Shown: one piece after another, positions 50,274-59,160 of the stretch
Layout of the letters: the number at the start of each line of letters is the position of its first letter
How positions within the stretch are numbered: the stretch's first letter is position 1
Origin: Streptomyces sp. PCS3-D2
GTDB lineage: Bacteria > Actinomycetota > Actinomycetes > Streptomycetales > Streptomycetaceae
DNA: 64,000 nucleotides
NCBI RefSeq assembly: GCF_000612545.2
Contig: NZ_CP097800.1
Coordinates: 3,159,001 to 3,223,000, forward strand
Reading direction: 5' to 3'
Made by a program: the position numbers and the translations under genes
The notes under the pieces: model-generated
What the model was told of the DNA's origin: nothing
Seen by the model: only the letters and a program-made list of their open reading frames with translations
The model's database searches: none

Positions 50274-51957
50274 TCAGTTCGCGGCGTCCGCGGGCGGGGC
50301 GGTGATCTCGATGCGGAGGATCAGGACCACGTCCTCCGGGGTGACCAGGCGGAGCTGGTAGGCGCCCGGGGCGAGGTCCGCGTCCGTGAAGAGCTCCGGC
50401 AGGACGATCCGGCCGTCGGCGGCGGTCTCCGGCAGGGTGAGGCTGAAGACCTTCTTGCCGCTCTCGTCCTTGAAGTAGGGGCCCTTCGCGGTCTCCGGGT
50501 CGGCCGGCACCCACTCGCCGCCCTTCTCCTGGCCCAGACCGGCGACGACTCCGGACACGGCGACGGCCTTGCCCTTGGCCGTGGCCCGGACCTCGACCCC
50601 CTTGATGCTCGTACCGGCGACCGCCGCGAGCGGCTTCGCGCCGTCCGGGCGGGCGAGCAGGTCGGCGACCGGCGCCGTGACCTTGCCCGTGAAGTTCGCG
50701 GTGAGCCGGCTGGTGGTGTCGTAGGCCGAGACCCGCAGGGTGAAGGTGCCCGCCGTGGCGCCGGCCTTGAGGCCGGGCGGCGGCGATGCCGTCGGCGCCC
50801 GTCGTGACCACCAGGGAGGTCGCCGTCCCGAAGAGGGTGCCGGTGGCGTCCTCCTCGATCGCGAAGATCACCTCTCGGTTCGCTGCGGGCTTGCCGTCAC
50901 TGAGGAGCAGCTTGACCCGCGGAACCGTGGTGAAGGCGGTCCCCGCCTCGGTGGTGAGGCCGGGACCGTCCAGCACCGTCAGGTCCTGGAGGTACGGGGC
51001 CGGCTTCTCCGGGGTGGGGGTCGGCGTCGGGGTGGGCGTGGGAGTCGGCGTCGGGGTGGGCGTCGGAGTGGGCGTCGGGGTCGGGGTGGGCGTGGGCGTC
51101 GGGGTCGGCGTGTGGGTCGGCGTCGACGTGACCGGCTGCGGGCGGGGCGTGGGCAGGGTGCCCGGCTGCGCCGGCGGGTAGTTGCCGACGGGCGGGTTCG
51201 CGACCTCGGTGGCGCCCTGCTGGTACTGGCGCATGTAGCCGAGCACGGTGTTCACGTACTCGCGGGAGTTGTTGTAGCTGAGGATCGCCTTGTCGAGCTC
51301 GGCGGCCACGGACAGGTTCCGGTCACCCGCGCACAGGTAGAGGCCGGCGCCGAGGGCCGCGTCGTAGATGTTGTTCGGGTCCCGCTTGGAGTCGCCGTTG
51401 CCGTCGGCGCCCCAGGTGGCCCAGGTCGAGGGGATGAACTGCATGGGACCGACGGCGCGGTCGTAGACCACGTCCGCGTCCCACTCGCCCCGGTCGGTGT
51501 CGCGGATCTCGGCGAAGCCGTTGCCGTCGAGGCGCGGGCCCCGGATCGGCTTCTCCGTGTAGCCGTCGGCCTTGAGCCCGTAGCCGGAGGCGTGGACGGA
51601 CTCGACCCGGCCGATGCCCGCGAGCAGCTGCCAGGGCAGCTTGCAGTTGGGGAGCGCGGCCGCCACCGACAGCTCGGCGCGGTGGTAGGCGTCGAGGGCG
51701 GTCGCGGGTATGCCGCTCGCGCCCTCCGGGGTGCCCGCCCCCGCGGCGGGCGGCGGGTCGGCGACGATGTCCGGCAGGTCCAGCCGGGCGTCACCGCGGT
51801 CGGTGGCCTGCGGGCTGTCCGGGGTCGGTTCGGACTCCCCCGCGTCCGCGGTCGACGGCGTGGAGACGACCGCGGCAGTGGTCAGGCTGGCCGCGAGCGC
51901 GGCCGTGCACAGGACCTTGCGCGAGGTGTTGACGATGTGGCGGTGAAGCGGCTTCAC
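50274..51957 (-). pseudogene. Secreted lytic transglycosylase with PT-repeat linker, frameshifted
   Basis: A signal peptide (residues 1-39) precedes an MltB/SLT-like domain: CKLPWQLLAGIGRVES with catalytic Glu119, and DRAVGPMQFIPSTWATWGAD. A Pro-Thr dipeptide run (nt 51005-51125) links it to a C-terminal beta-rich module. The frame breaks at 50775-50777: removing one base from the GGG there restores continuous reading from DGIAAA to GLKAGATAGTFTLRVSAYDT and on to the stop at 50274 (total about 560 aa). As written, the N-terminal frame instead runs antisense through the cold-shock gene. It may be a real mutation, a phase-variable site or a sequencing error; the catalytic part is intact. GTG start at 51957. 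Confidence 0.8.
51005..51125. repeat. Hexanucleotide repeat encoding Pro-Thr linker
   Basis: Imperfect repeats of a GTSGGCGTSGGG-type unit, about 20 hexamers, encoding alternating Pro and Thr on the minus strand. Likely length-variable between strains. Confidence 0.8.
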
Positions 51958-52407
51958 AGTGCGGCGATCCCCCCAAGGAGCCGTTCAGGGTATGCGGCCG
52001 GTCGGGCCGTGAATATCCACTGTCTATCAGGTATTCCGACCCGACTCGCCGTCCGCCCGGCAGATGTGACGGACCATTCGTCTCGCCTTCACCACGGTCC
52101 GGCGACAGAACGGACAACAGCCTCAACTCTCCGCCCGAAATAGCCCGATGACAACCTGATTCAAGCCGTACTACGCCCGTTCGAAGCCATCGGGCAGGCC
52201 TGCGGCCACGCCAGCGTCCACTCACCCGGCCGCGCCGATGCGCGGTCCCCCCGCCGCTCCACGGGGCCCACTCGCCACCCCGCACGCGCCACTCGCGGCA
52301 GTGTGACCCGGATCACTCAAGAAGGATCGCGGGGACCGATGCATTCCGCGGCGCCCGCCGGTCTTACTTGCGTAGACACCGACCCGGACAGAAGAGGAAC
52401 GATCCCC
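51958..52407. other. Divergent intergenic region
   Basis: A 450-bp gap between the transglycosylase and the RibD-type gene. The segment 52005-52160 is AT-richer (CTATCAGGTATTCC and neighbours) and probably holds promoters. No gene, no riboswitch core and no strong inverted repeat seen. Confidence 0.4.
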
Positions 52408-53004
52408 ATGCGCATCGTCATCACTGAATTCATCAGCCTCGACGGGGTCGTGCAGGCCCCGGGCGGGCAGGGCGAGGACGGCGACGGCGGCTTCGCTCAC
52501 GGTGGCTGGACCCAGCCCTTCTTCGACCCGGAGGTCGTCGGTGGCGCCTTCACCGAGGCCCTGGAGAAGGCCGACGCACTGCTGTACGGGCGCCGCACCT
52601 GGCAGAACATGGCCGCCGCGTGGCCGCAGCGGGCCGGCGACCCGTTCGCCGACCGGATGAACGCCCTCCCGAAGTACGTCGTGTCCGACACCCTGGGCGA
52701 CGACGAGCTGACCTGGAACAACACCACGCGGATCGACGGCGCCAAGGCCGTCGCCCGCATCCGCGAGCTGCGCGACGGCGACGGCGGGGACCTGGTGGTC
52801 ATGGGCAGCCCCACCCTGGCACGCACCCTGCTGAGCGAGGGCCTCGTCGACGAGCTCCGGCTCATGATCATGCCGGTGCTGCTGGGCGGCGGAAAGTCGA
52901 TCTTCCCCGAGGACGGCGGCCTGCACACCCTCGAACTGACCTCCACGGCGATCAGCCCCGCGGGCGTGCACGTGTGCACCTACCGCCCGGCCGCCGAGGC
53001 GTAG
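52408..53004 (+). CDS. Dihydrofolate-reductase-fold protein (RibD C-terminal-like)
   Basis: Cytosolic reductase-fold protein of 198 aa. The N-terminal MRIVITEFISLDGVVQAP, LLYGRRTWQNMAAAWP, KYVVSDTLGDDELTWNNTTR and DLVVMGSPTLARTLLSEGLV match the RibD_C/DHFR-like family that is common in actinomycetes and binds NADPH; its substrate is unknown. ATG at 52408 with GAAGAGGAA about 10 nt upstream. It converges on the next gene over a shared terminator. Confidence 0.9.
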   Translation: MRIVITEFISLDGVVQAPGGQGEDGDGGFAHGGWTQPFFDPEVVGGAFTEALEKADALLYGRRTWQNMAAAWPQRAGDPFADRMNALPKYVVSDTLGDDELTWNNTTRIDGAKAVARIRELRDGDGGDLVVMGSPTLARTLLSEGLVDELRLMIMPVLLGGGKSIFPEDGGLHTLELTSTAISPAGVHVCTYRPAAEA

Positions 53005-53012
53005 CACATCTC

Positions 53013-53052
53013 GGGATCGGGACCGCCGTCAGAACACGGCGGTCCCGATCCC
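53013..53052. terminator. Bidirectional terminator overlapping a gene end
   Basis: Perfect 17-bp stem (53013-53029 with 53036-53052) and 6-nt loop, between convergent genes. The right arm encodes the last residues of the minus-strand protein. Confidence 0.85.
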
Positions 53053-53700
53053 CACCAGGCATCCGGCCACCGCCCCCAGCACGACGGCGGCGAACAGGCC
53101 GGCCAGGGACACGAGGAAGTAGCCCTCGGCCTTCCTCACCGTGCCACTGCGGGCACAGGCGAACAACCAGGCCGCGAACGTGAGGAACGGTACGAGCAGC
53201 AGCCCAGCGGCGGTGCCGAAGTTGAACACGGCCGTCCCCGACAGCTCGTAGGCCCGACCTCTCGCCGTCCGAACCTCCACCTCGGCCCCCCGCCGGTACG
53301 CGTCGGCGGCCGTGTCCAGCACGATCTCGCGCGCCTCCTCCCCCGGGCGGCGGGGGGTGTACCAGCCCGCACAGTCGGTACCGGTCGCCCAGCCCTCGGC
53401 GGCGGGGGCCTCGTAGCAGCGGTCGACCTCGACGACCCCGTCCACGGGCCCGAAGCCGAGTACGGCGCCCATCTGCGGCCCCGGCAGCACCCACATCAGC
53501 CACCCGGCCACGGCGAGCGTCACCACCACCCCACCACCGGCCAACCCCCGCCCCCACCTCCGCACAGCAGCTCGCACGGCGCCCCCTCTCCCGTGCGGGC
53601 CGATACCCGCGGGGGCCCGGGCGTAACGCGTGGGCGGGGTGGTGGCGGGGGGCGGTGGGGCGGCATCAGAGCTGTTCTGGGGGTTTCCCGTCAGTCCCAT
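53029..53700 (-). CDS. Membrane protein of unknown function
   Basis: Protein of 223 aa. A Pro/Ala/Ser-rich cytoplasmic start (residues 1-55) leads to one helix (GGGVVVTLAVAGWLMWVLPG). An extracytoplasmic loop with two cysteines follows (VDRCYEAPAAEGWATGTDCA), then two helices (LLLVPFLTFAAWLFACA and FLVSLAGLFAAVVLGAVAGC). ATG at 53700, with GGAGAG 6 nt upstream. No family recognised; topology resembles small actinomycete envelope proteins. Confidence 0.7.
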   Translation of the reverse strand: MGLTGNPQNSSDAAPPPPATTPPTRYARAPAGIGPHGRGGAVRAAVRRWGRGLAGGGVVVTLAVAGWLMWVLPGPQMGAVLGFGPVDGVVEVDRCYEAPAAEGWATGTDCAGWYTPRRPGEEAREIVLDTAADAYRRGAEVEVRTARGRAYELSGTAVFNFGTAAGLLLVPFLTFAAWLFACARSGTVRKAEGYFLVSLAGLFAAVVLGAVAGCLVGIGTAVF

Positions 53701-54262
53701 CGTCTCTCCGGTTCGTGCCGGCCGGTAAGCCCCCAGAGGAACGGGCCGGTGCCAACTTTCCGGGACGGGGCGTCGGAGGCGGCACGGGCGAAGCCCGCAA
53801 CGCACCCGATCGCTCCGGACTCCTCGCCCCTCAGCGTCTGCGACCCGTCCGGGCTGGGCATGGGCCGCACACACCCTAATCGCTTCTCGCGGACGGCGCC
53901 TGACGGCGATCGGGGGAGGCGGGAGGGACGGATGACGGCTGAGTCGAAGTCGATCCAGGTCTGAGAGGGAGTGGGTGAGCGCGGCGACACAACGACCGAC
54001 CGTCAGAAGAGATTCACTACAGCGAATCATGACATGGGCACTCGACGGGCTGCAGTTACCACCGATCGCCCCAAGCAGAGCGCCCTTGAATGCGCACCGT
54101 GAGCTATTTGCGGTAGCGGAAATCGTTTCTGCGGTGAACGTTCGTGTCGACCGGACTCCAGATCGCGGATTGCACGGGCGGGCTGGGGTTGGGTGTGGGC
54201 GGGGCCGCGCCCAACGCGTGGGACCCGCTCTCCTTTTCCGGTTCGAGTGGAGGTAGATCTCT
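53701..54262. other. Intergenic region upstream of small secreted protein
   Basis: A 562-bp gap. A GTG open frame (53975-54256, 93 codons) exists but has no recognised homology and degenerates into basic low-complexity sequence, so I do not call it. The stretch 53995-54150 is distinctly lower in GC and probably contains the promoter of the gene at 54263. Confidence 0.4.
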
Positions 54263-54637
54263 GTGCTGAAGAAGTCGTTCGTAGCCGTTGCAGCCGCCGT
54301 CATGGCGTTCGGGGGTGCAGGGCTGGCACAAGCTGACGATGTGGTGCGTGTGGTGGAGAGCTCGGAGGTCTCCATTCCGCCGGCTGCCGGCGGCTACCCG
54401 GGCCGGGCGGCGGCGATGGCGGAGTGTCCGGCGGGCGAGACCCGGACGGGCGGCGGGGCGATCGTGACCGCAGGCAACTCCTACGCCGACCGTTACCACT
54501 TGACGGCGAGTGCACCGATCAGCGGGGAGCGGTGGTGGGCGTTCGCGACCAACTCCGACCCCGACAACGCGGGAACCCTGAAGGCCTACGCGATCTGCGC
54601 GAAGGTGGTCAGGAACCCGACCCTCACCACCCCCTGA
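54263..54637 (+). CDS. Small secreted protein
   Basis: Exported protein of 124 aa with a clear signal peptide (LKKSFVAVAAAVMAFGGAGL, cleavage after AQA). The mature part has two cysteines that could pair (AECPAGETRTGGG and YAICAKV), with a Gly-rich turn and ISGERWWAFATNSDPD between. GTG at 54263 follows GGAGG at 54249. Similar small Cys-pair secreted proteins are frequent in Streptomyces; function unknown. Confidence 0.82.
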   Translation: MLKKSFVAVAAAVMAFGGAGLAQADDVVRVVESSEVSIPPAAGGYPGRAAAMAECPAGETRTGGGAIVTAGNSYADRYHLTASAPISGERWWAFATNSDPDNAGTLKAYAICAKVVRNPTLTTP

Positions 54638-55024
54638 CCTGAAGCACCCGTCCCGGTTCTGGACGTACGCAGGAGTACGTCCAGAACCGGCGATCGGCCG
54701 GCCAGCACCTCCTGACCCCGACCGCCGTCAGACGCCGTCAGACGCCGTCCGCGAGAAGCGACCAAGCCGGTTGCGGCTTGTGACCAGCCCCGGAACGGGC
54801 CGGTGCCCCGGCGAAACACCGCACCCACAACCCCGCCCCGCTCGCCCCACCCCCATCGGCTTCCGCAGCGCTCCGGCCCCACCGTGAGGGCCTGGCCGCG
54901 TGCCGTGTCAAGCCCCGAGATGCCGTGGCGTGACGGCGCGAGGACGGCGGGGCGCAATGGTCGTACGAGGTTCGGCCTCCGCAGGCCGGCCGCCACCGCT
55001 CTCCGCAGCGCCAAGGAGTACGCC
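54638..55024. other. Intergenic region after secreted protein gene
   Basis: A 387-bp gap. After the terminator there is a short direct repeat (GACGCCGTC twice near 54731-54750). Otherwise nothing recognisable. Confidence 0.4.
54653..54690 (+). terminator. Terminator after small secreted protein
   Basis: A 16-bp perfect stem (54653-54668 with 54675-54690) and a 6-nt loop GCAGGA, 15 nt after the stop. Confidence 0.9.
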
Positions 55025-55231
55025 ATGACCAGCATCCACCGTCTCGCCCTGCTCAAGGCAGCCATCGCCGTGGGAGCCCTGCGTGTGGCACCCGGAGCGC
55101 CGGGCGCGATCGGAGACTCCATGGAGCGCGCCGCCACCGGCACGCTCGTCCCCATGCGGCCCGCCTCGCGGGGTGCGCCCGAACGCCCCGTGCGGGTGCC
55201 GCTGCACAGCCGCTGGTCCGACGTCGCCTGA
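55025..55231 (+). CDS. Small hypothetical protein
   Basis: A 68-aa open frame from the ATG at 55025, with AAGGAG 6 nt upstream (55013-55018). It starts MTSIHRLALLKAAIAVGALR and is then Ala, Pro and Arg rich. The good ribosome-binding site argues for translation, but no family is recognised and there is no clear transmembrane or signal segment. Confidence 0.4.
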   Translation: MTSIHRLALLKAAIAVGALRVAPGAPGAIGDSMERAATGTLVPMRPASRGAPERPVRVPLHSRWSDVA

Positions 55232-55321
55232 TGCAGCGGGGCTCTGGACCCAAGCGATCCGTCGCGGATTATCGACCAGCGGACGCCCCAGGGGCCGCGG
55301 CGCAGCCCAGACCCATCGGGC

Positions 55322-57196
55322 TCACGTCCCCCGCGGCCCCCGGTACAGCTCGTCGATGCGGTCCGCGTAGTCGCGCGCGATCGCGCTCCGCCTGAGCTTC
55401 AGCGACGGCGTCAGGTGCCCGCGGGCCTCGGTGAAGTCGCCCGGCAGGACGGCGAACCGACGGATCGACTCGGCCCGTGACACCAGCTGGTTCGCCTCGT
55501 CGACGGCCCGCTGGAGGTCGGCCAGCAGTTCCCCGTCCCGCACCAGGTCCCGCATCGGTACGTTCTGTTTCTTCCGCATCTGGCGCCAGTGCCACAGCCC
55601 GTCCGGCTCCAGGGTGATCAGCGCGGCGACGTAGGGCCGGTTGTCGCCGACCACCATGCACTGCCCGACCAGCGGGTGGGCCCGCAGGCGGTCCTCCAGT
55701 GGCGCGGGGGCCACGTTCTTGCCGCCGGAGGTGATGATCAGGTCCTTCTTGCGGCCGGTGATGGTGAGGTACCCCTCCGCGTCGAGCGCTCCGATGTCCC
55801 CGGTGGCCAGCCAGCTGCCGGACGGGAGCGCCTGCCCGCTGTTCCAGTAGCCCGCGAAGACGTGCCGACCGCTCAGCAGCACCTCCCCGTCGGAGGCGAT
55901 CCGCACCGCGGTCCCGGGCAGCGGCCAGCCCACCGTGCCGAGCCGGGGCCGCTGCGGCGGGGTGACGGTGCTGGCCCCGGTCGTCTCGGTGAGCCCGTAG
56001 CCCTCGAAGACCTCGATGCCCGCGCCGGTGTAGAAGGCGGCGAGCCTGCGCCCCAGGGGCGATCCGCCGCTCAGGACGTAGCGGACGCGACCGCCGAGCG
56101 CGGTCCGGATCCGCCGGTAGACGAGCGGGTCGTACAGCGCCCGTGCGGCGCGCAGTACCGGCCCGGGCGCCTTGCCCTCGACGCTCTCGCCGACGCGGCG
56201 CGCGATGCGGGCGGCCCGGTCGAAGGAGGAGGCGCGGCCCATGCTCTCGGCAGTGGCTCGGGCGGTGTTGTAGACCTTCTCCAGGACGTAGGGGATGGCG
56301 AGCAGGAAGGTCGGGCGGAAGCCGGCGAGGTCGGCGAGGAGGTCTTCGGTACGGATGCTGGGCGCGTGGCCGAGCTTGACGCGGGCCCGGAGGCAGCCGA
56401 CCGCGACCATGCGGCCGAAGACGTGGCTCAGCGGCAGGAACAGCAGGGTCGAGGCGGGGTCCTCGCTGACGGACTTGAAGACGGGGTGGAGCAGCTCGAT
56501 GGAGTTGTCCACCTCGGCGAAGAAGTTGGCGTGGGTGATGACGCAGCCCTTGGGCCGGCCGGTGGTGCCGGAGGTGTAGATGAGGGTGGCGACGGAGTCC
56601 GGGGTCCGGTTGCCCCGCCGCAGGTGCACGAGGGCGTCGGGGATGCGCTCCCCCGCCTTCACCAGTCGACCGATCGCGCCCGTGTCGAACTCCCAGAGGT
56701 GGGCCAGCCGGGGCAGGTTGGTCCGTTCGGAGCTGAGGATGCGGGCCTGCGCAGTGTCCTCGACGGCGCAGGCCACGGCGCCGGAGTCCTGGATGATCCA
56801 GCGGGCCTGGAGGGCGGAGGCGGTGGGGTAGATGGGTACGGTGACCAGCCCCGCGGCCCAGCCGGCGAAGTCGAGCAGGGTCCACTCGTAGGTCGTGCGG
56901 GCCATGATGGCGAGCCGGTCGCCCTCGCGCAGCCCCTCGGCGATCAGCCCCTTGGCGACGGCGAGCACCCCGGCCGCGAACTCGGCGGCCGTGACGTCGC
57001 GCCAGGTCCCGTCGGGCTCCTTGCGGGCGAGTACGGCCTCGTGCGGGGCCTGGGCGGCGTTGTCGAAGGGGATGTCCCCCAGGGATCCGTGCGCGGGGGC
57101 CGCGGCCAGCGCGGGTACCCGCACCTCACGCACCACTCCGTCGACGACCGTCCGGACGGGCTCCACCGGTTTCGGCTCCGCTTCCACGGCGCACAC
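55322..57196 (-). CDS. Long-chain acyl-CoA synthetase (AMP-forming)
   Basis: ANL-superfamily ligase of 624 aa that activates fatty acids via acyl-adenylate to acyl-CoA. The P-loop LIYTSGTTGRPKGCVITHAN, the GYGLTETTGAS adenine motif, ATGDIGALDAEGYLTITGRK with the hinge, and SGGKNVAPAPLEDRLRAHPL are all present. The FAA1/FadD15-type N-terminus has NAAQAPHEAVLARKEPDGTW. GTG at 57196. A 13-bp palindrome 18 nt upstream suggests TetR-type control. Confidence 0.93.
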   Translation of the reverse strand: MCAVEAEPKPVEPVRTVVDGVVREVRVPALAAAPAHGSLGDIPFDNAAQAPHEAVLARKEPDGTWRDVTAAEFAAGVLAVAKGLIAEGLREGDRLAIMARTTYEWTLLDFAGWAAGLVTVPIYPTASALQARWIIQDSGAVACAVEDTAQARILSSERTNLPRLAHLWEFDTGAIGRLVKAGERIPDALVHLRRGNRTPDSVATLIYTSGTTGRPKGCVITHANFFAEVDNSIELLHPVFKSVSEDPASTLLFLPLSHVFGRMVAVGCLRARVKLGHAPSIRTEDLLADLAGFRPTFLLAIPYVLEKVYNTARATAESMGRASSFDRAARIARRVGESVEGKAPGPVLRAARALYDPLVYRRIRTALGGRVRYVLSGGSPLGRRLAAFYTGAGIEVFEGYGLTETTGASTVTPPQRPRLGTVGWPLPGTAVRIASDGEVLLSGRHVFAGYWNSGQALPSGSWLATGDIGALDAEGYLTITGRKKDLIITSGGKNVAPAPLEDRLRAHPLVGQCMVVGDNRPYVAALITLEPDGLWHWRQMRKKQNVPMRDLVRDGELLADLQRAVDEANQLVSRAESIRRFAVLPGDFTEARGHLTPSLKLRRSAIARDYADRIDELYRGPRGT

Positions 57197-57501
57197 TCCT
57201 CGACTAGACGGGTGTTACCGCCGGTAATCTACGGAGGGGCGCCCCCGCCCGACCACCCCCCGGAGCCCTTCTTCACCGACGCTCCACTCCGCGACCGCCG
57301 CCACCGCACGGCCGGGGGAATCGAGGAGATCCGTACCGCGCACCGCGTCACCGACGCTCACCGCGGGCCCCGACCCCCGCCCGGGACCATCCAGCCCCCG
57401 AGGGGCAGCGGGGACGTGTCCCGTCACTCACCCCGCAGGAACGGGGCCAGCCGGGGCTCGACGACGCGGAGCAGACGGGCCGCTGTCAGCCGCGGAGGCC
57501 C
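57197..57501. other. Region upstream of the acyl-CoA ligase
   Basis: A 305-bp gap. Besides the palindrome at 57215-57227 I see nothing that supports a gene or RNA. Confidence 0.4.
57215..57227. promoter_or_regulatory. Palindromic operator candidate of the acyl-CoA ligase
   Basis: TTACCGCCGGTAA, perfect 6-bp arms about a central base, 18 nt upstream of the GTG. It shares the core TACCGCCGGTA with 39387-39397. Shape fits a TetR-family fatty-acid regulator. Confidence 0.5.
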
Positions 57502-58383
57502 TTACGCGGCGTCCGTCGAGCGGGCGTCCTGCGAGCACGCGCCGCAGCGGCCCGGGGCCGGGGCGCGGAAGGCGTGGTCGCAGCCGTCGCAGTTCTGGAG
57601 CGGGTCCGGACGGGCGGGCGGGCGGACCGGCCGGCCCGGCGGGGCGGGCGGCAGGTGCGGCGGGAGCAGGGCGGTGAGCCGGTACGCGAGGACGGACGCG
57701 GGGCGCCGCATGTCCGCAGGGAGGTCCGAGGACAGGGCCCGCTCGACCGCGCCCGGTTCGACGCCGCGCCGCAGCCACTCCGACACGCCCGGCGTGAGCC
57801 GCCGTACGTCCCGTTCGGACAGCAGGAGCCGCGGATCGCGGCGCCGCAGCCGCGCCAGCAGGTCGGCCGCACCGGGGTGCACCCGCTGCGCCTCGGGAGC
57901 CGCCGCGGGCGGGGGATCATCGGCCTCCTGCGGTACGACCCCCGGTTCCGGTGTCGGCTCGGAGTCCGGGTCCGGTACGGGTTCCCGGCCGGGCGGAGGA
58001 GGAGGGGCCTCCGGGGCGGAGCCCGGCTTGTTGTACGAGTACGTACGGGTCACCACCCGCCCGCCCTCCAGCCGCTCGCGCCGCCGCTCCAGGTACCCGT
58101 GCCTCTCCAGCTCCCGCAGGGCGGAGGCGATCCGCACCTCGCCCTCCGGGAAGCGGCCGGCGAGGGCCTTGATGCCGACGGGGGCGCCGTCCGGCAGCGA
58201 CTGGATGTAGGCGGCGACGCCGATCGCCGTCGCGGACAGTTCGCGGTGCTGGAGGAGGTGGTTGCCGACCACGGTGTAGTGACTCGCGTGCCACGTGTTG
58301 ACGTGGATGACACCGGATCGGGCGGTGCCGGAGGGAACTCCGGACGTGGCGCGCGAGGGCGCGCTAGGGTACTGGGGAGCCAT
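57502..58383 (-). CDS. Winged-helix DNA-binding protein
   Basis: Protein of 293 aa. The N-terminal half (about 25-120) is a winged helix: VNTWHASHYTVVGNHLLQHR, TAIGVAAYIQSLPDGAPVGI, ALRELERHGYLERRRER. A Pro/Glu-rich linker follows. The C-terminus has a zinc-finger-like set (NCDGCDHAF and RCGACSQD). This architecture recurs in many Streptomyces paralogues of unknown role. ATG at 58383 lies 13 nt after AAGGAAG. Confidence 0.82.
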   Translation of the reverse strand: MAPQYPSAPSRATSGVPSGTARSGVIHVNTWHASHYTVVGNHLLQHRELSATAIGVAAYIQSLPDGAPVGIKALAGRFPEGEVRIASALRELERHGYLERRRERLEGGRVVTRTYSYNKPGSAPEAPPPPPGREPVPDPDSEPTPEPGVVPQEADDPPPAAAPEAQRVHPGAADLLARLRRRDPRLLLSERDVRRLTPGVSEWLRRGVEPGAVERALSSDLPADMRRPASVLAYRLTALLPPHLPPAPPGRPVRPPARPDPLQNCDGCDHAFRAPAPGRCGACSQDARSTDAA

Positions 58384-58468
58384 TGGGAAGATGCTGCTTC
58401 CTTGTTGGTCAGGCCCTCGGCCGGGATGCCAGTCCCACCGGGGGCCGTCTCATGTCTGGGGTTGTCGC

Positions 58469-58486
58469 GGCGAGCATATGCCCGCC
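58469..58486. promoter_or_regulatory. Near-palindrome upstream of the winged-helix gene
   Basis: An 18-bp near-palindrome around CATATG (16 of 18 bases symmetric), 86 nt upstream of the ATG. A separate 10-bp inverted pair CCAACCCACC (58485-58494) and GGTGGGTTGG (58554-58563) follows. Confidence 0.3.
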
Positions 58487-58596
58487 AACCCACCCGAAAT
58501 CCAGCCCAGTTGACACCTTTCACCCGACCGAGCGACGCGGGCCGGGTGTGGTTGGTGGGTTGGTTCTTTCCCCCGGTTCTTTGGGTCTTTATGCGT

Positions 58597-59004
58597 CTAA
58601 GCACGCCGGGTCGCGGACCCCCGTGACCCGGCCGCCAGGGGCACCTCCGCCCACACCACCTTGCAGGGCGACGGCCCTTCCCTGACGCCCCAACGGTCCG
58701 CCAGCGCTTCGACGATGAGCAGTCCGCAGCCCGCGTCGCGGATGCGCGGGACCCGGTCGCCGCGCGCGTCCGTCACCTCGATCAGCAGCGCCTCCGGGGT
58801 CGCCGTGAGGGCCAGCCGGAAGTCCCGGCCGGGCACGCGCCCATGGGTCACGGCGTTGGCGGCGAGCTCCGCCACGACGTGCGCGGGTTCAATCAGGGGC
58901 AGGCCCCAGCCCCGTAGTTGCTCGACGGTCAGGAGACGGGCGAGACGTGCGGCGCGCGGGGTCGCGGACAGCTGGACCTGGAAGTCGACGAATTGAGAAA
59001 TCAC
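58597..59004 (-). CDS. ATP-binding anti-sigma-factor-like kinase (SpoIIAB/RsbW fold)
   Basis: Cytosolic GHKL ATPase of 135 aa. HVVAELAANAVTHGRVPGRD is the N-box, and VTDARGDRVPRIRDAGCGLL and IVEALADRWGV the later ATP contacts. These single-domain proteins are common beside XRE/DUF397 pairs in Streptomyces. The GTG at 59004 (VISQFVDFQVQLSATPRAAR) is preferred; an ATG at 59136 would add 44 basic, low-complexity residues. Divergent from the XRE gene. Confidence 0.83.
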   Translation of the reverse strand: MISQFVDFQVQLSATPRAARLARLLTVEQLRGWGLPLIEPAHVVAELAANAVTHGRVPGRDFRLALTATPEALLIEVTDARGDRVPRIRDAGCGLLIVEALADRWGVREGPSPCKVVWAEVPLAAGSRGSATRRA

Positions 59005-59160
59005 GTCACTCAGCGTGTCCGTGCGTGCGTACCGTGAGAAGCGGCACCGCCCGTACGTCCCGGGTTTGTCCGGAGCTTGTCCAGTGCTGTCGCGGCTGTC
59101 CGGACCGAGGTGGCGGGTACGGGGCGCTGAGGACATCGGCTCGTCGGAGGTGGGCTCGCA

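Noticed and set aside
49714-50775. Continuation of the transglycosylase frame across the cold-shock gene
   Set aside because: It is the product of the frameshift; the natural continuation is in the other frame ending at 50274.
53975-54256. A 93-codon GTG open frame
   Set aside because: No homology, basic low-complexity second half, and it occupies the likely promoter of the next gene.
54586-55155. A 189-codon minus-strand frame
   Set aside because: It covers a strong terminator and a plus-strand gene end and has no domain signature.
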